Shown: positions 1-8,677, counted from the first letter of the stretch. The stretch is DNA of 64,000 nucleotides from Lactiplantibacillus mudanjiangensis (GCF_005405385.1 NZ_BJDY01000002.1:496001-560000), one strand, 5' to 3'. Notes: generated by a model not told the origin, from the letters alone. Made by a program: numbers and translations.

Positions 1-409
1 TTACGCTCATTATGACAGTCTATATACCTTGGCTCAGGCTGTCATCACCGATGTTATCAGTGATCTACAAACGACCCTAAAAACCAGCCTCGTGAAACAA
101 CATGAGCCTGAATTTAATCACTATCAATACTTCCGTGACTCACTCGTTCGACTATTTAATGACAATAATGCAAAAATTATCTTATTACGCCAAATTAATT
201 TAGGTCAAAATAGCTTTGATGCGCAATGTCGCCGTTTATTTAGTGACTACTATACACAAGTCTTCCATCTATCCGCTGACAACTTCACCATTTACTTATT
301 GGTGAACCTTGCGATGAGTGATTTCGATTACATTTTGCAACATCAACGTGCACCTGAATTGGCTGAAATACGGTCCGGGTTAAAAGGCATTGAACGAATT
401 TTTAACTAA
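1..409 (+). CDS. TetR-family regulator, C-terminal part (cut by window start)
   Basis: The frame is open from base 2, before any start codon, so the gene begins outside the window. The first visible residues (YAHYDSLYTL) correspond to the end of the TetR recognition helix, 'TFYxHYxxL', and can be compared with NRATFYNHYENL in the TetR gene at 10908. The rest is an all-helical ligand-binding domain of about 130 residues with no recognisable ligand signature. The stop codon at 407-409 lies inside the target duplication of the mobile element that follows, so the gene's own terminator (719-763) is now about 300 bp downstream. The gene it controls is not visible. Confidence 0.75.
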   Translation, partial: YAHYDSLYTLAQAVITDVISDLQTTLKTSLVKQHEPEFNHYQYFRDSLVRLFNDNNAKIILLRQINLGQNSFDAQCRRLFSDYYTQVFHLSADNFTIYLLVNLAMSDFDYILQHQRAPELAEIRSGLKGIERIFN

Positions 410-413
410 CATT

Positions 414-706
414 CTAAAGGTTGAAAGCTACTTTTTAGCAATAATCGTTGACATGATAAGCATTCATCGATCAAAACTAGTCATACTTGCCACCTGCCGT
501 TCGCCCACATTGAGCCGGAACGCTGTGGACGACTTTTGAGACTAGCGGTTTTATCTAGGCTCAAAAGCGAGGTGGAAGCCCGCACTTTGGCTGGAACCGG
601 TCCCCACAGCCGGCAGAATCACTGACTGGCGTAGGTGACAAATTTAATCCAACTTAAGTCAATGTTGGTAAGGTTTCGACCAATACATTTAACTTTCAAC
701 CTTTAG
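414..706. mobile_element. 293-bp MITE-like element, internally deleted copy
   Basis: The ends are inverted repeats: CTAAAGGTTGAAAG at 414-427 and its complement at 693-706. The flanks are CTAACATT (406-413) and CTAACATC (707-714), an 8-bp target duplication with one mismatch. It contains no ORF of note. The sequence matches the reverse complement of the 542-bp element at 62628-63169 along both arms but lacks about 250 bp from the middle; the junction is near 534 (TGTGG/ACGACTTTTGAG). An internal hairpin CTTTTGAG...CTCAAAAG remains at about 533-567. It sits between the TetR stop codon and the original terminator. Confidence 0.8.
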
Positions 707-718
707 CTAACATCCTAA

Positions 719-763
719 AAAACAGTCGTTAGCACTACCATCTGAGCTAACGACTGTTTTTTT
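719..763 (+). terminator. Rho-independent terminator of the TetR gene
   Basis: A 13-bp stem AACAGTCGTTAGC (721-733) pairs with GCTAACGACTGTT (746-758) and is followed by a run of seven T. It is the natural terminator for the TetR gene, separated from it by the inserted element. Confidence 0.85.
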
Positions 764-855
764 AGGGCTCACAACAACCTCAAGCACAAGTTGACAAACT
801 AAATTTTTAGCGATTTAATGGATAAGTCCACTAATTTAAGCGAGGTATCTCATTT

Positions 856-1305
856 ATGGTCACAATTGCACCGTTTAACAAGTATATTGCTAGCATTTAC
901 CGGCAATCAAAAAACGAGTTTAATCAACAAGTTGCTGCCTTGGATATCCGGGCGACTGAAGGTGATTTATTACTTTTCATCAGCGATCATCCCAATATCT
1001 CACAACGCCAAATTGCCCAACAGATGGTCTTAGATCCTAGTTTAGTTGCGCGGGATTTACGCGATCTCGTTACTCGGCAACTGGTCACTCGAACCGCCGA
1101 TCCCCACGATGGTCGTGCCCATTTAATTGCGCTAACCGTTTTGGGTCAGCAACAAGCCAATGAAATTCGCCAAGTTATGGCTAATTGGTGGGCGGCGTTG
1201 TTTGCGGCCACACCTAAAGCCGATGCGCAAACAACCAGTGACCAATTAGCCGCCATTTATGAGACCTTGCAAAACCGTTTGAGAGGAACTGATGCATCAC
1301 GTTAA
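856..1305 (+). CDS. MarR-family transcriptional regulator
   Basis: A 149-aa winged-helix protein. The helix-turn-helix (ISQRQIAQQMVLDPSLVARDL, about residues 49-69) and the wing with the family signature D-x-R-D/G-x-R (DPHDGRAHLIALT, about 92-104) are clear. An SD-like GCGAGGT lies about 10 nt before the ATG. MarR proteins are dimers that repress nearby genes until a small molecule binds. The next gene, a membrane protein, starts close behind and is probably co-transcribed, so it may be the target. The ligand cannot be inferred. Confidence 0.85.
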   Translation: MVTIAPFNKYIASIYRQSKNEFNQQVAALDIRATEGDLLLFISDHPNISQRQIAQQMVLDPSLVARDLRDLVTRQLVTRTADPHDGRAHLIALTVLGQQQANEIRQVMANWWAALFAATPKADAQTTSDQLAAIYETLQNRLRGTDASR

Positions 1306-1331
1306 AGCTATTATCTTTTATTAAACATTAT

Positions 1332-1952
1332 TTGACCCTAACCTTGGGGCTGATCCTCATGGCCATCGCTGTCGCGTTATCAAAGTTAGCTGGTCTAGGC
1401 ACATCGCCTATTTCCAGTATTCCAAATGTCATGAGCATCTTAACACCACTCACGATTGGTCAAATGACTATCATCTTCATGTTCGTTCTCATTGCTTTGG
1501 AACTAGTCTTTTTACGCCGGGAATTTTCACCTTGGGCGTTGCTTCAATTAATTCCATCAATTATTTTTGGTGGCTTAATTGATTTATTTACTGATTGGCT
1601 CCGATGGCTACCACTAAATAACTACGGTGCCCAACTCATTGCCACCTTTATCAGTATTTTCATTTTGGCATGGGGCGTCTACTTTGAAGTCAACTCCCGC
1701 ACCATTTTAATGGCTGGTGAAGGACTAGCAACAGCTGTGGCGATTGCGACTCAAAAAGCATTCCCACGCGCAAAAGTTTGGTGTGATGCGTCAATGGTGG
1801 TTGTCGCCATCATCATTGCTTTAGTCGGGCTCCATGGCCTAGTTGGTGTTCGTGAAGGGACGATTCTTTCCGCCTTAATCACCGGGCGACTCGTTAACTG
1901 GTACACCGATATGAATCCTAAATTAACACATTGGCTACATATTAAAGCCTAA
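1332..1952 (+). CDS. YczE/YitT-like multi-spanning membrane protein (N-terminus uncertain)
   Basis: About 206 aa with five or six hydrophobic helices and the SKLAGLGTSPISSIP segment typical of the YczE/YyaS-like integral membrane proteins, whose function is unknown. The listed TTG start has no ribosome binding site. The good SD (AGAGGAAC, about 1283-1290) precedes ATGCATCAC at 1292, which reads M-H-H-V-K and then stops after ten codons. Removing one base near 1307 would join that start to the long frame and give a normal family N-terminus (…KLLSFIKHYLTLTLG). So the gene either starts at a weak internal codon or carries a one-base frameshift. Confidence 0.7.
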   Translation: MTLTLGLILMAIAVALSKLAGLGTSPISSIPNVMSILTPLTIGQMTIIFMFVLIALELVFLRREFSPWALLQLIPSIIFGGLIDLFTDWLRWLPLNNYGAQLIATFISIFILAWGVYFEVNSRTILMAGEGLATAVAIATQKAFPRAKVWCDASMVVVAIIIALVGLHGLVGVREGTILSALITGRLVNWYTDMNPKLTHWLHIKA

Positions 1953-1963
1953 CTGGTATGATT

Positions 1964-2017
1964 AAAAATGGTTGTTTTTCATTAAGCTTTTGCCTAGTGA
2001 AAAACAACCATTTTTTT
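1964..2017. terminator. Bidirectional terminator between convergent genes
   Basis: The stem AAAAATGGTTGTTTTTCA (1964-1981) pairs with its complement at 1998-2015. It has A and T runs on both sides, so it can end the membrane-protein transcript and the convergent aldo/keto reductase transcript. Confidence 0.85.
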
Positions 2018-2019
2018 AA

Positions 2020-3027
2020 TTACTTTTTATCAGCATCCAACAAAACCACACCCGCTGCCGGATTATGATCAATCGCGCCAATCACTTTGTGTGGTACGTA
2101 GGGTTCTTCCAAGTAGGCCACATCTTCAGCGGTCAAGTGAACCTCAAATGCACCCACGGCATCGTCCAAATATTTCGTCTTCGTCGCGCCAATAATCGGT
2201 GACGCAATCCCCTTCGCCCACTGCCAAGCCACCGCGATTTGGGCCATCGTGACACCGTACTTTGTCGCTAGTTCATGCACACGTTCAGTGATCTTGAGAT
2301 CATAGGCCTTCGTATGGTCGTATTTTCCCATTGCCACGCGATCAGTTTGACTGCGTTTCGTATTGGCATCCCAATTTGGCCGTGCCAATCGCCCGGCAGC
2401 TAATGAACTATATGGCATCAATGAAACATCCATTTGTTTGCATAAAGGAATTAATTCTCGTTCATCTTCCCGATAAAGGAGATTATAATGATTTTCCATC
2501 GCTGAAAACGGCGTCCAGCCGTGATCGCGGGCCGCCAGTTGCATGTTATAGAACTGATACCCGTACATTGCCGATGCACCCAGCGCCCGGACTTTACCAG
2601 CTTTAACTAAGCCATCAAGCGCCGCCATCGTTTCTTCAATCGGCGTTTCATAATCGAACCGATGAATGATATAAAGATCTAGATAATCCGTGCCTAACCG
2701 CTTTAAGGTGCCATCGATTTCACGATTGATGGCGGCTTTAGATAAACGGCCAGGATTGAAATACACTTTTGATGCGATCACCACTTTATCGCGCGCTACT
2801 TTTTGTTTAAGCGCCCGACCGAGATATTCTTCGCTAGTCCCAACCGAATACGTATTGGCCGTATCAAAAAAGTTAATCCCTAAATCCAGAGCATGATCGA
2901 TGACTTGCGCACTTTGATCCGCATCTAATGTCCAATCATGCATCGTCCCAGCTTTACCAAAGCTCATCGCCCCGATACATAGTTTAGAAACCTTAATATC
3001 CGTCTTACTAATTGTCGTGTATTCCAT
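2020..3027 (-). CDS. Aldo/keto reductase
   Basis: A 335-aa (alpha/beta)8-barrel NADPH-dependent reductase. The catalytic tetrad is visible as D55 and Y60 (FFDTANTYSVG), K87 (IASKVY) and H122 (LYIIHRFD). The C-terminal cofactor segment (SPIIGATKTKYLDDAV) is intact, and the length is normal for the YajO/Tas-like group. A good SD (GGAGGGTATGTC) precedes the ATG. It is monocistronic. Upstream, the sequence GCTTAAACTGA occurs twice, 16 bp apart (about 3050-3078), which could be a regulator site. The substrate is not predictable beyond carbonyl compounds. Confidence 0.9.
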   Translation of the reverse strand: MEYTTISKTDIKVSKLCIGAMSFGKAGTMHDWTLDADQSAQVIDHALDLGINFFDTANTYSVGTSEEYLGRALKQKVARDKVVIASKVYFNPGRLSKAAINREIDGTLKRLGTDYLDLYIIHRFDYETPIEETMAALDGLVKAGKVRALGASAMYGYQFYNMQLAARDHGWTPFSAMENHYNLLYREDERELIPLCKQMDVSLMPYSSLAAGRLARPNWDANTKRSQTDRVAMGKYDHTKAYDLKITERVHELATKYGVTMAQIAVAWQWAKGIASPIIGATKTKYLDDAVGAFEVHLTAEDVAYLEEPYVPHKVIGAIDHNPAAGVVLLDADKK

Positions 3028-3268
3028 GACATACCCTCCGCATCAGTTTAAGCTAATCTCAGTTTAAGCGCTTACTGTCAGTTTGTCTAATGCCTTCTTT
3101 AATGGGATAACTATGCTTATTGGTTATAGCTATTCATCAACACATACTTAGTTCATATTCAAAACAATGCTCAGCAATTAACGCTGGTCTATCACTGAAT
3201 TAAGCGCTGCTTTTTTTGATGAATGTACCAAGTCAACGTACACTTTAATTATAAAGGGGATGTTTAAC

Positions 3269-3475
3269 ATGCGCGCGATCAAATCAATCGCTTTTCAACA
3301 AAAATTAACAACCTATCTAAAGTTAGTCAATGATCAGGCTGAGCCATTACTCATTACAACGCCGACGCCGGACAACGATGTCATCGTATTATCGCTCGCG
3401 GAATATCAGGCACTCATAACCAGTCGCATCATGGCTAACGATTATCATCCTCAAACCAAGCAATCCCCAATTTAA
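3269..3475 (+). CDS. Orphan Phd/YefM-type antitoxin-like protein
   Basis: 68 aa starting at the ATG at 3269, nine bases after AAAGGGG; an earlier in-frame ATG at 3260 overlaps that SD and is unlikely. The N-terminal half has the YefM/Phd fold pattern (IKSIAFQQKLTTYLKLVND, then LLITTP…DVIVLSLAEYQAL). The C-terminal toxin-binding part usual in this family is short and unlike known partners. No toxin gene follows: there is a terminator and then a convergent gene. It may be a remnant or a free-standing DNA-binding repressor. Confidence 0.65.
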   Translation: MRAIKSIAFQQKLTTYLKLVNDQAEPLLITTPTPDNDVIVLSLAEYQALITSRIMANDYHPQTKQSPI

Positions 3476-3494
3476 CCGATCTCCCCCCTTAAAT

Positions 3495-3526
3495 AAAGCG
3501 TTCGGAACAACGGCCAAACGCTTTTT
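3495..3526 (+). terminator. Terminator of the antitoxin-like gene
   Basis: AAAGCGTT-CGG (3495-3505) pairs with CC-AAACGCTTT and runs into TTTTT. Confidence 0.65.
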
Positions 3527-3556
3527 ATAGCTCTAAATACCGCTGACGATTAACCT

Positions 3557-3601
3557 AAAAAAACAAAGTCTAAGTCGCTGAAATCAACGACTTAGACTTT
3601 G
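3557..3601 (-). terminator. Terminator of the tannase-like gene
   Basis: A perfect 14-bp stem, CAAAGTCTAAGTCG (3564-3577) with its complement at 3588-3601. An A-run at 3557-3563 gives a U-run on the minus-strand transcript. Confidence 0.85.
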
Positions 3602-3614
3602 CTTTAAAATACAG

Positions 3615-5495
3615 TTATTTTAGACTCCGATTGACCCATTTGATAAAGTTCGTTTCATTATTCCCCGTGCGTTCTGCTTCGGTATGACCTTGACCCCAAA
3701 CCGTCGCAAAATCAACACTTTTCACTTGCTTGTTTTGTTGCAAGGCTAATTTCAAATTGGTTTCAACGGTCAAAGCCGTATCACTTTGATTGATCCCAGT
3801 CCGAATCCGCCAGTATTTCGCAACCTTGCTGGTATTATAACCATCATAGTAGCTCGTCAAGTAGTACATTGGATTATAAAGATTCAACCGTTGCTGCATG
3901 GTACTCCCCAGGGCATCGGTCTTCTTCAAATCTTTTTGATACGCCTTCGCATAGCTTGCCTTATAATTCTTCAACTTCGCATACTTCGCACTATTTTGTT
4001 TTAATAGTTTGCTAATCGTCGAATCAAAATGGTTGGCAGAACTACCGCTAGTCGCAAATAATTGATTTTCAGTTTGTTGACGGGTTAAGCCATCAAAAGC
4101 ACCGACATCTTTAGACGCGGTCTTGCAATGCTTTACAAACGCCTTCATGCTGGTAATCGTCGCGGTATTTTTCTTGACATTATAAGTGATCCAAGTGCCA
4201 TTCTTATTCAACGACTTGATATAAGCCTTAGCTGTCTTATAAGTTTTACCACTGCTGGTTGATTGACTGCCCATGGCCGTACCGCTACTGCCAGAAGGCA
4301 TCTTCCCAGACTTAGCCGTCCCAGATGGTTTAGTGCCACTTGGCAGACTACCAGACTTCTTAGTCCCGGTTTGCGCTGCCGCCCCACTAGGTCCTTCCGT
4401 ACTGGTAGCCTTGTATGGGAACGTCGTATCTTTCAAGAAGTTATTGAGTGACTGTTCCACTTTTTTTTTCAAGTAAGTAGCATAAGTCCCCGTCGTGTAA
4501 ATCCCCGTTGAAGATTTAGTTAAGCTCAACGTTTGCCCGTTGCTATCTTTCAAGCCAAGCTTGTTGATATAGCTTGCATATTGAGTAGCCATATCATTCG
4601 ACAACGCTTTGGTCCAAGTGCCGGACTTCCGCGTACCTGTTGTCGCATATTGACCCATGTTCCATTCATAGGCTTCATTAGCGGTATCCAAACTGGTAAT
4701 CGGGCACCAAGCCATCGCCCCAGCAATCGCGTCACTGGTTGATTTACCAGCAGTCGTGGCTAATGGCGCCCCGATTTTCTTAAGATACTTTGTGTACTTC
4801 TTACTATCACCAGTCGCACCCATCAACGCACTTTGCGCGCCGCCACCACTGTGACCAAACGTAAAGACGCGATTCGTGTTACCGGCAATTCGGGAACTAT
4901 TCAACCGTAACGTCCGCACGGCTGATTTCAAATCCGTAACGCCCCATGGTGAGGAGCCATTGGATTTGTCGGTTTGACTCAAGCCACGACACCCAGCAGC
5001 GACATAGATAAATCCAGCTTTAGTATACTTAGCCGAGCTACTGTCATAACCAGTTGGTGCTGCTTGGGCTGCATATCCCGGTGTATTCACCGGGATCACA
5101 ATTGGGGCCGTTTTAGCGGTATACCCCTTCAATTTCGCCTTATTATTAAATGTTAGACGATAAGTCTTGTTACCACTAGCTTTAGCGGTGACATATTTAG
5201 CGGGAATAAAGATTCCCATCGATTCATAAGTCTTGCTCGTCGTCTTGGTCCCATACTTAATACCTACTTGGTAATAAACCTTGTGTTTGGCATTATAGCG
5301 CCATTTATGCTGATTAATTAACAGCTTTTTGGCATTGGTGACATCGGTTTTGGTGACCGTTTGTTTGGTCGCTTTCGCCACTTTGGCGGCGGTGCTGGTC
5401 TGCTTGCTGGTCGTTTTAGTTTGACTGCAAGCGGACATTAAGGCGGTGGTAGCTAGTAAACAACCCGCCAATGGTAGCACTTGTTTCAACTTCAT
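3615..5495 (-). CDS. Secreted lipoprotein, subtype-B-tannase-like alpha/beta hydrolase
   Basis: 626 aa. The ATG at 5495 is chosen because AGAGGGG lies 8 nt upstream and the protein then starts with a lipoprotein signal (MKLKQVLPLAG…LMSAC, lipidated Cys23). The hydrolase domain has the nucleophile motif G-H-S216-G-G-G, a segment DAIAGAMAWCPITSLD…AYEW typical of tannases, and a C-terminal WRIRTGINQSDT (probable acid Asp572) followed by GQGH604. Family members hydrolyse galloyl or other phenolic esters, so this is probably a surface-anchored esterase. It is longer than intracellular tannases (about 470 aa) because of a Lys/Thr-rich linker after the signal and a Ser/Gly/Lys/Pro-rich insert at about 365-418. 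The substrate is inferred only. Confidence 0.75.
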   Translation of the reverse strand: MKLKQVLPLAGCLLATTALMSACSQTKTTSKQTSTAAKVAKATKQTVTKTDVTNAKKLLINQHKWRYNAKHKVYYQVGIKYGTKTTSKTYESMGIFIPAKYVTAKASGNKTYRLTFNNKAKLKGYTAKTAPIVIPVNTPGYAAQAAPTGYDSSSAKYTKAGFIYVAAGCRGLSQTDKSNGSSPWGVTDLKSAVRTLRLNSSRIAGNTNRVFTFGHSGGGAQSALMGATGDSKKYTKYLKKIGAPLATTAGKSTSDAIAGAMAWCPITSLDTANEAYEWNMGQYATTGTRKSGTWTKALSNDMATQYASYINKLGLKDSNGQTLSLTKSSTGIYTTGTYATYLKKKVEQSLNNFLKDTTFPYKATSTEGPSGAAAQTGTKKSGSLPSGTKPSGTAKSGKMPSGSSGTAMGSQSTSSGKTYKTAKAYIKSLNKNGTWITYNVKKNTATITSMKAFVKHCKTASKDVGAFDGLTRQQTENQLFATSGSSANHFDSTISKLLKQNSAKYAKLKNYKASYAKAYQKDLKKTDALGSTMQQRLNLYNPMYYLTSYYDGYNTSKVAKYWRIRTGINQSDTALTVETNLKLALQQNKQVKSVDFATVWGQGHTEAERTGNNETNFIKWVNRSLK

Positions 5496-5745
5496 GATAA
5501 ATACCCCTCTGCAATGTCTGACTTTATTGAAGAACGTATCCAACTAAACTCCTAACCGGCGGCCAAAAAATCAGTGCAAAATAGTCCCGCCTAAGATGAT
5601 GGCTTGCTAACTTACCAGAAAGCGTGGCCATCGCCGGTAAACAAGGGTTAAGGCCCCATTACCGGCGTCACCATTGTACCGTAATAGTTCTAATCTCGCC
5701 ACTAATCTCAAATTTAACTTTGCAACAGCATCAAAAAGTCTAGGT

Positions 5746-5774
5746 TTGTCATTTTGATCATTCACAACTATGAT
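5746..5774 (+). promoter_or_regulatory. Sigma-A promoter of the D-2-hydroxyacid dehydrogenase gene
   Basis: TTGTCA (5746-5751), a 17-bp spacer and TATGAT (5769-5774), 28 bp before the start codon. Confidence 0.7.
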
Positions 5775-5802
5775 TAGGATATCAATCTACAGGAGGATCA
5801 TC

Positions 5803-6765
5803 ATGACAAAAGTTTATTTAACCGCTCAAATGCCGGCACTCGTTGAAAAAACATTAGCCGACAATCAATTAACCGTTGGTGTCTATCAGGGTGACGGCTT
5901 AATTTCTCACGCTGAACTATTAACCGAAGCCGCAACCGCTGATTTTCTGATTACCACGCTCTCAACTCAAGTTGATCAGGCCATCATTGATAGTGCCCCT
6001 AACTTGAAACTCATCGCAAACTTTGGTGCTGGTTTTAACAACATTGATGTCGACTACGCAAAGTCAAAGGGCATCCTAGTCACCAACACGCCAAAAGTTT
6101 CAACAAATGCCGTTTCTGAATTGACTTTTGGCTTAATCTTAGCCCTCAGCCATCGCATCGTTGAAGGCGATCAACAAATGCGTCAAACTGGGTTTCCTGG
6201 TTGGGCACCCCTCTATTTTCTTGGTCATGAAATCGCAGGCAAAACCCTTGGTATTTTCGGCCTAGGTAATATTGGCCGCGAAGTTGCTAAAAAGGCAACA
6301 GCGTTGGGCATGAAGGTGATCTACTTTTCACGCCATCGTTTGGATACTGAAACTGAACAAGCGTTACAAGTGACGTACCACCCATTCGAATCTTTAATTA
6401 AAGTCAGTGATTTCATCAGTATCAACGCACCCTTGACCCCACAAACGCAGCATCAATTTGATGCCGCCGTATTCAAACAAATGAAACCAACAGCGATGTT
6501 AATTAATGTTGGTCGCGGTCCCATTGTCGATGAAGCAGCGTTGTTAACTGCCCTTCAAGATCAGCAACTTGCGGGTGCTGCCTTAGACGTTTATGAAAAT
6601 GAACCAGATGTTGATGCTGGCTTTAAAGCATTGAAAAACGTTATTTTAACCCCACATATTGGTAACGCGACTGTTGAAGCTCGTGACGCCATGGCTGAAA
6701 TTGTGGCTAACAATGTTCTTTTGAGTAGCCATGATGACACACCAAAGTTTGTTGTTAATCCATAA
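5803..6765 (+). CDS. D-2-hydroxyacid dehydrogenase (glyoxylate/hydroxypyruvate reductase type)
   Basis: 320 aa starting at the ATG right after AGGAGGATCATC. The Rossmann motif is GLGNIG (153-158) and the catalytic residues are R238 (NVGRGPIVDE), E267 (YENEP) and H285 (TPHIGN). After the second strand the sequence YFSRHR lacks the acidic residue that binds NAD and has Arg instead, which in this family points to NADPH. The enzyme probably reduces 2-keto acids such as glyoxylate, hydroxypyruvate or branched-chain keto acids. It is a single-gene unit with its own promoter and terminator. Confidence 0.9.
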   Translation: MTKVYLTAQMPALVEKTLADNQLTVGVYQGDGLISHAELLTEAATADFLITTLSTQVDQAIIDSAPNLKLIANFGAGFNNIDVDYAKSKGILVTNTPKVSTNAVSELTFGLILALSHRIVEGDQQMRQTGFPGWAPLYFLGHEIAGKTLGIFGLGNIGREVAKKATALGMKVIYFSRHRLDTETEQALQVTYHPFESLIKVSDFISINAPLTPQTQHQFDAAVFKQMKPTAMLINVGRGPIVDEAALLTALQDQQLAGAALDVYENEPDVDAGFKALKNVILTPHIGNATVEARDAMAEIVANNVLLSSHDDTPKFVVNP

Positions 6766-6777
6766 ATTACGCCAGAC

Positions 6778-6819
6778 AGTAAAGCCCTCAAGATTAAACT
6801 CAATCTTGAGGGCTTTACT
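6778..6819. terminator. Bidirectional terminator hairpin
   Basis: A long stem, AGTAAAGCCCTCAAGATT (6778-6795) against its complement ending at 6819, lies between two convergent genes. Confidence 0.75.
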
Positions 6820-6825
6820 AGTTAC

Positions 6826-8220
6826 TTAATTTTTCGCAATATCTTTAAGACTGAACCCAATCGCACACACAACAACCGTGACCACGACACCTAACCACAA
6901 AGCTAAGTGTGTCCCAGCAGTCGTCTGAACAAATGAGCTACCATGGGGTTTCAGCGTACTACCAGTTGCCAACAAAGCCGCCATAATCGTAGTTCCTAGC
7001 GAACCCGCATATTGTTGTAACGTGTTAAAAATCGCATTACCATCGCCCAATTGATGCGCTGGTAACTGCTGTAACCCAAAAGTCATAATATTATTGAATA
7101 GTAGACTAAACCCAATTTGGAAAACGACAAACAGGAGCACAATTAACGGAATTGATAATTGACTAACAGCAAAGCAACCGGTCGCTACTAATAAGATGAG
7201 ACTCCCAATTCGAGCGGGCTGTTTAATCCCATTATTATCCATCAACCGGCCAGCTAATGGCGACAGCCCGGCCGATGTCAGACTGCCTGCCAACAGCATT
7301 AACCCTGACATCAACGCATTTTTACCTAGAGCTAATTGGGTAAAGTTTGGTAATAAGAACGTTAGGCCAATTTGCACAAATTGAATACAAAAGTAAATGG
7401 ATACTGCCCGACTAAACATCTGATTCTTAAAGATGTCTACGTCTATTAAGGGCTGGTCACTCCTCTGGGTCACTAGAACCCAGACACTCAATGACACAAC
7501 CGTAACTAGCAGTGGTAGCCAAAAGTTCAAGAACGAAAAGCCGGTGGTCCCAATACTATTTAACGACCAAGTTAAGGCCATTAAAGCCACAATGATCAAG
7601 ATAAACTGTAAACTGGGAAACCGTCTTTTTTCCGGTGCTGCGGGTTGTGTAATATGCATCGTGGTTATCAGCCACGCCACAATCCCCACAGGCAACGTCA
7701 ACCAAAAGATTAGCCGCCACGATGCCAATTGGGTGACTAACCCGCCATACGTTGGCCCTAAAGATGGGGCTAAGGCAATTAACATCCCTGCTGTCCCAGT
7801 GTATCGGCCCTGTACGTCGACTGGGACTTGTCGCATAATTTGCGTAAACACTAGTGGCATCACAAAGCCAGTCCCTACCGCCTGAATAATACGACCAGCT
7901 AATAACAACCACAAACTGGTAGACATGGCACAGAGCACACCGCCTAAAACAAAAGCGCCACCACCGATATTGACCAATAATCGCCACGTCAATCGGCGTT
8001 GCATAAATGCCGTCACCACCATCGTTGCTGCCACGGCCAGTAGATAAGCAGTAGTGACCCATTGAACGGCATTTAATGACGTGTGAAATTGCCGCATCAA
8101 GGTTGGAAACGTGACATTCATGGACGTTTCAACAAGCACCCCACAAAATGCGAGCCCGGCAGCACCAAAAATTGCGAAACGAGTAGACTTAGAAACCTTG
8201 GAACTAGACATCTTTGACAA
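6826..8220 (-). CDS. MFS exporter, DHA2 (EmrB/QacA) type
   Basis: 464 aa from a TTG start at 8220, which is 7 nt after AGGAGG (8228-8233); other in-frame starts are too far from this SD. There are about 14 hydrophobic helices. The first carries FCGVLVETSMNVTFPTLM, and helix 5 has the antiporter motif C region (IALAPSLGPTYGGLV) with the following SWRLIFWLTLPVG typical of DHA2 proteins. It is probably a proton-driven drug or metabolite exporter. It is transcribed alone. Confidence 0.85.
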   Translation of the reverse strand: MSKMSSSKVSKSTRFAIFGAAGLAFCGVLVETSMNVTFPTLMRQFHTSLNAVQWVTTAYLLAVAATMVVTAFMQRRLTWRLLVNIGGGAFVLGGVLCAMSTSLWLLLAGRIIQAVGTGFVMPLVFTQIMRQVPVDVQGRYTGTAGMLIALAPSLGPTYGGLVTQLASWRLIFWLTLPVGIVAWLITTMHITQPAAPEKRRFPSLQFILIIVALMALTWSLNSIGTTGFSFLNFWLPLLVTVVSLSVWVLVTQRSDQPLIDVDIFKNQMFSRAVSIYFCIQFVQIGLTFLLPNFTQLALGKNALMSGLMLLAGSLTSAGLSPLAGRLMDNNGIKQPARIGSLILLVATGCFAVSQLSIPLIVLLFVVFQIGFSLLFNNIMTFGLQQLPAHQLGDGNAIFNTLQQYAGSLGTTIMAALLATGSTLKPHGSSFVQTTAGTHLALWLGVVVTVVVCAIGFSLKDIAKN

Positions 8221-8677
8221 AGGAAAACCTCCTGAATCAAGGCCAAGTTCGCCCCTCGTTTCCATAACGGCTCCGAGATTCGTGACAACAATGTGATATA
8301 TTTATAGCTAAACCCTGAGTTATTTAGGCCTAGCTATAACGCTAAGCCATTTTTTGTATTGACGCAATTTTACCATTCATTTGATCGATTTCGCAAGGTA
8401 AGACTTGGTGGTCATTCCTCGATTGGCGTAAAAAATTAGCCAGTCTATCTCAGTAAACATACCCAAAATAGGCTGACTAACTTATTTGAACAATTTCTAC
8501 TTATTAGGAATAATTGTATTGACCAAGTTCAATGCTGTCAACGTTTGAGGGCAACTAACAAATGGTAACAACACGGTAATGACATCAATTATCGAGATCG
8601 ATTTGTCTTAAGGTTGAAACATGATTAGGAAACATAGCGTCATGGCTTTGTTAGGCAGTTTGTAGTGGCATCTTTTC
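8221..8677. other. 457-bp intergenic region without a gene
   Basis: No credible coding frame. It holds the SD of the exporter (AGGAGG, 8228-8233) and an inverted repeat ATAGCTA (8304-8310)/TAGCTAT (8331-8337) that could be an operator of its promoter. A 12-bp imperfect inverted repeat at 8436-8447/8469-8480 (TTAGCCAGTCTA/TAGGCTGACTAA) may be a terminator-like or degenerate element. The rest is unremarkable AT-rich sequence. Confidence 0.5.

Noticed and set aside
818-1033. 71-codon frame overlapping the MarR gene.
   Set aside because: It lies in another frame of the MarR gene, has no SD, and lacks protein-like composition.
3050-3089. Possible MerR-type promoter before the aldo/keto reductase.
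   Set aside because: The boxes at 19-bp spacing do not match; a 17-bp arrangement (TAGACA/TAAACT) fits better, and there is no dyad.
7433-8062. Long open frames on both strands inside the exporter gene at 6826-8220.
   Set aside because: The exporter frame has membrane helices and family motifs; the others are frame shadows with no SD.
8436-8480. Hairpin considered as a CRISPR or mobile repeat.
   Set aside because: Only one copy, imperfect stem and no flanking duplication.
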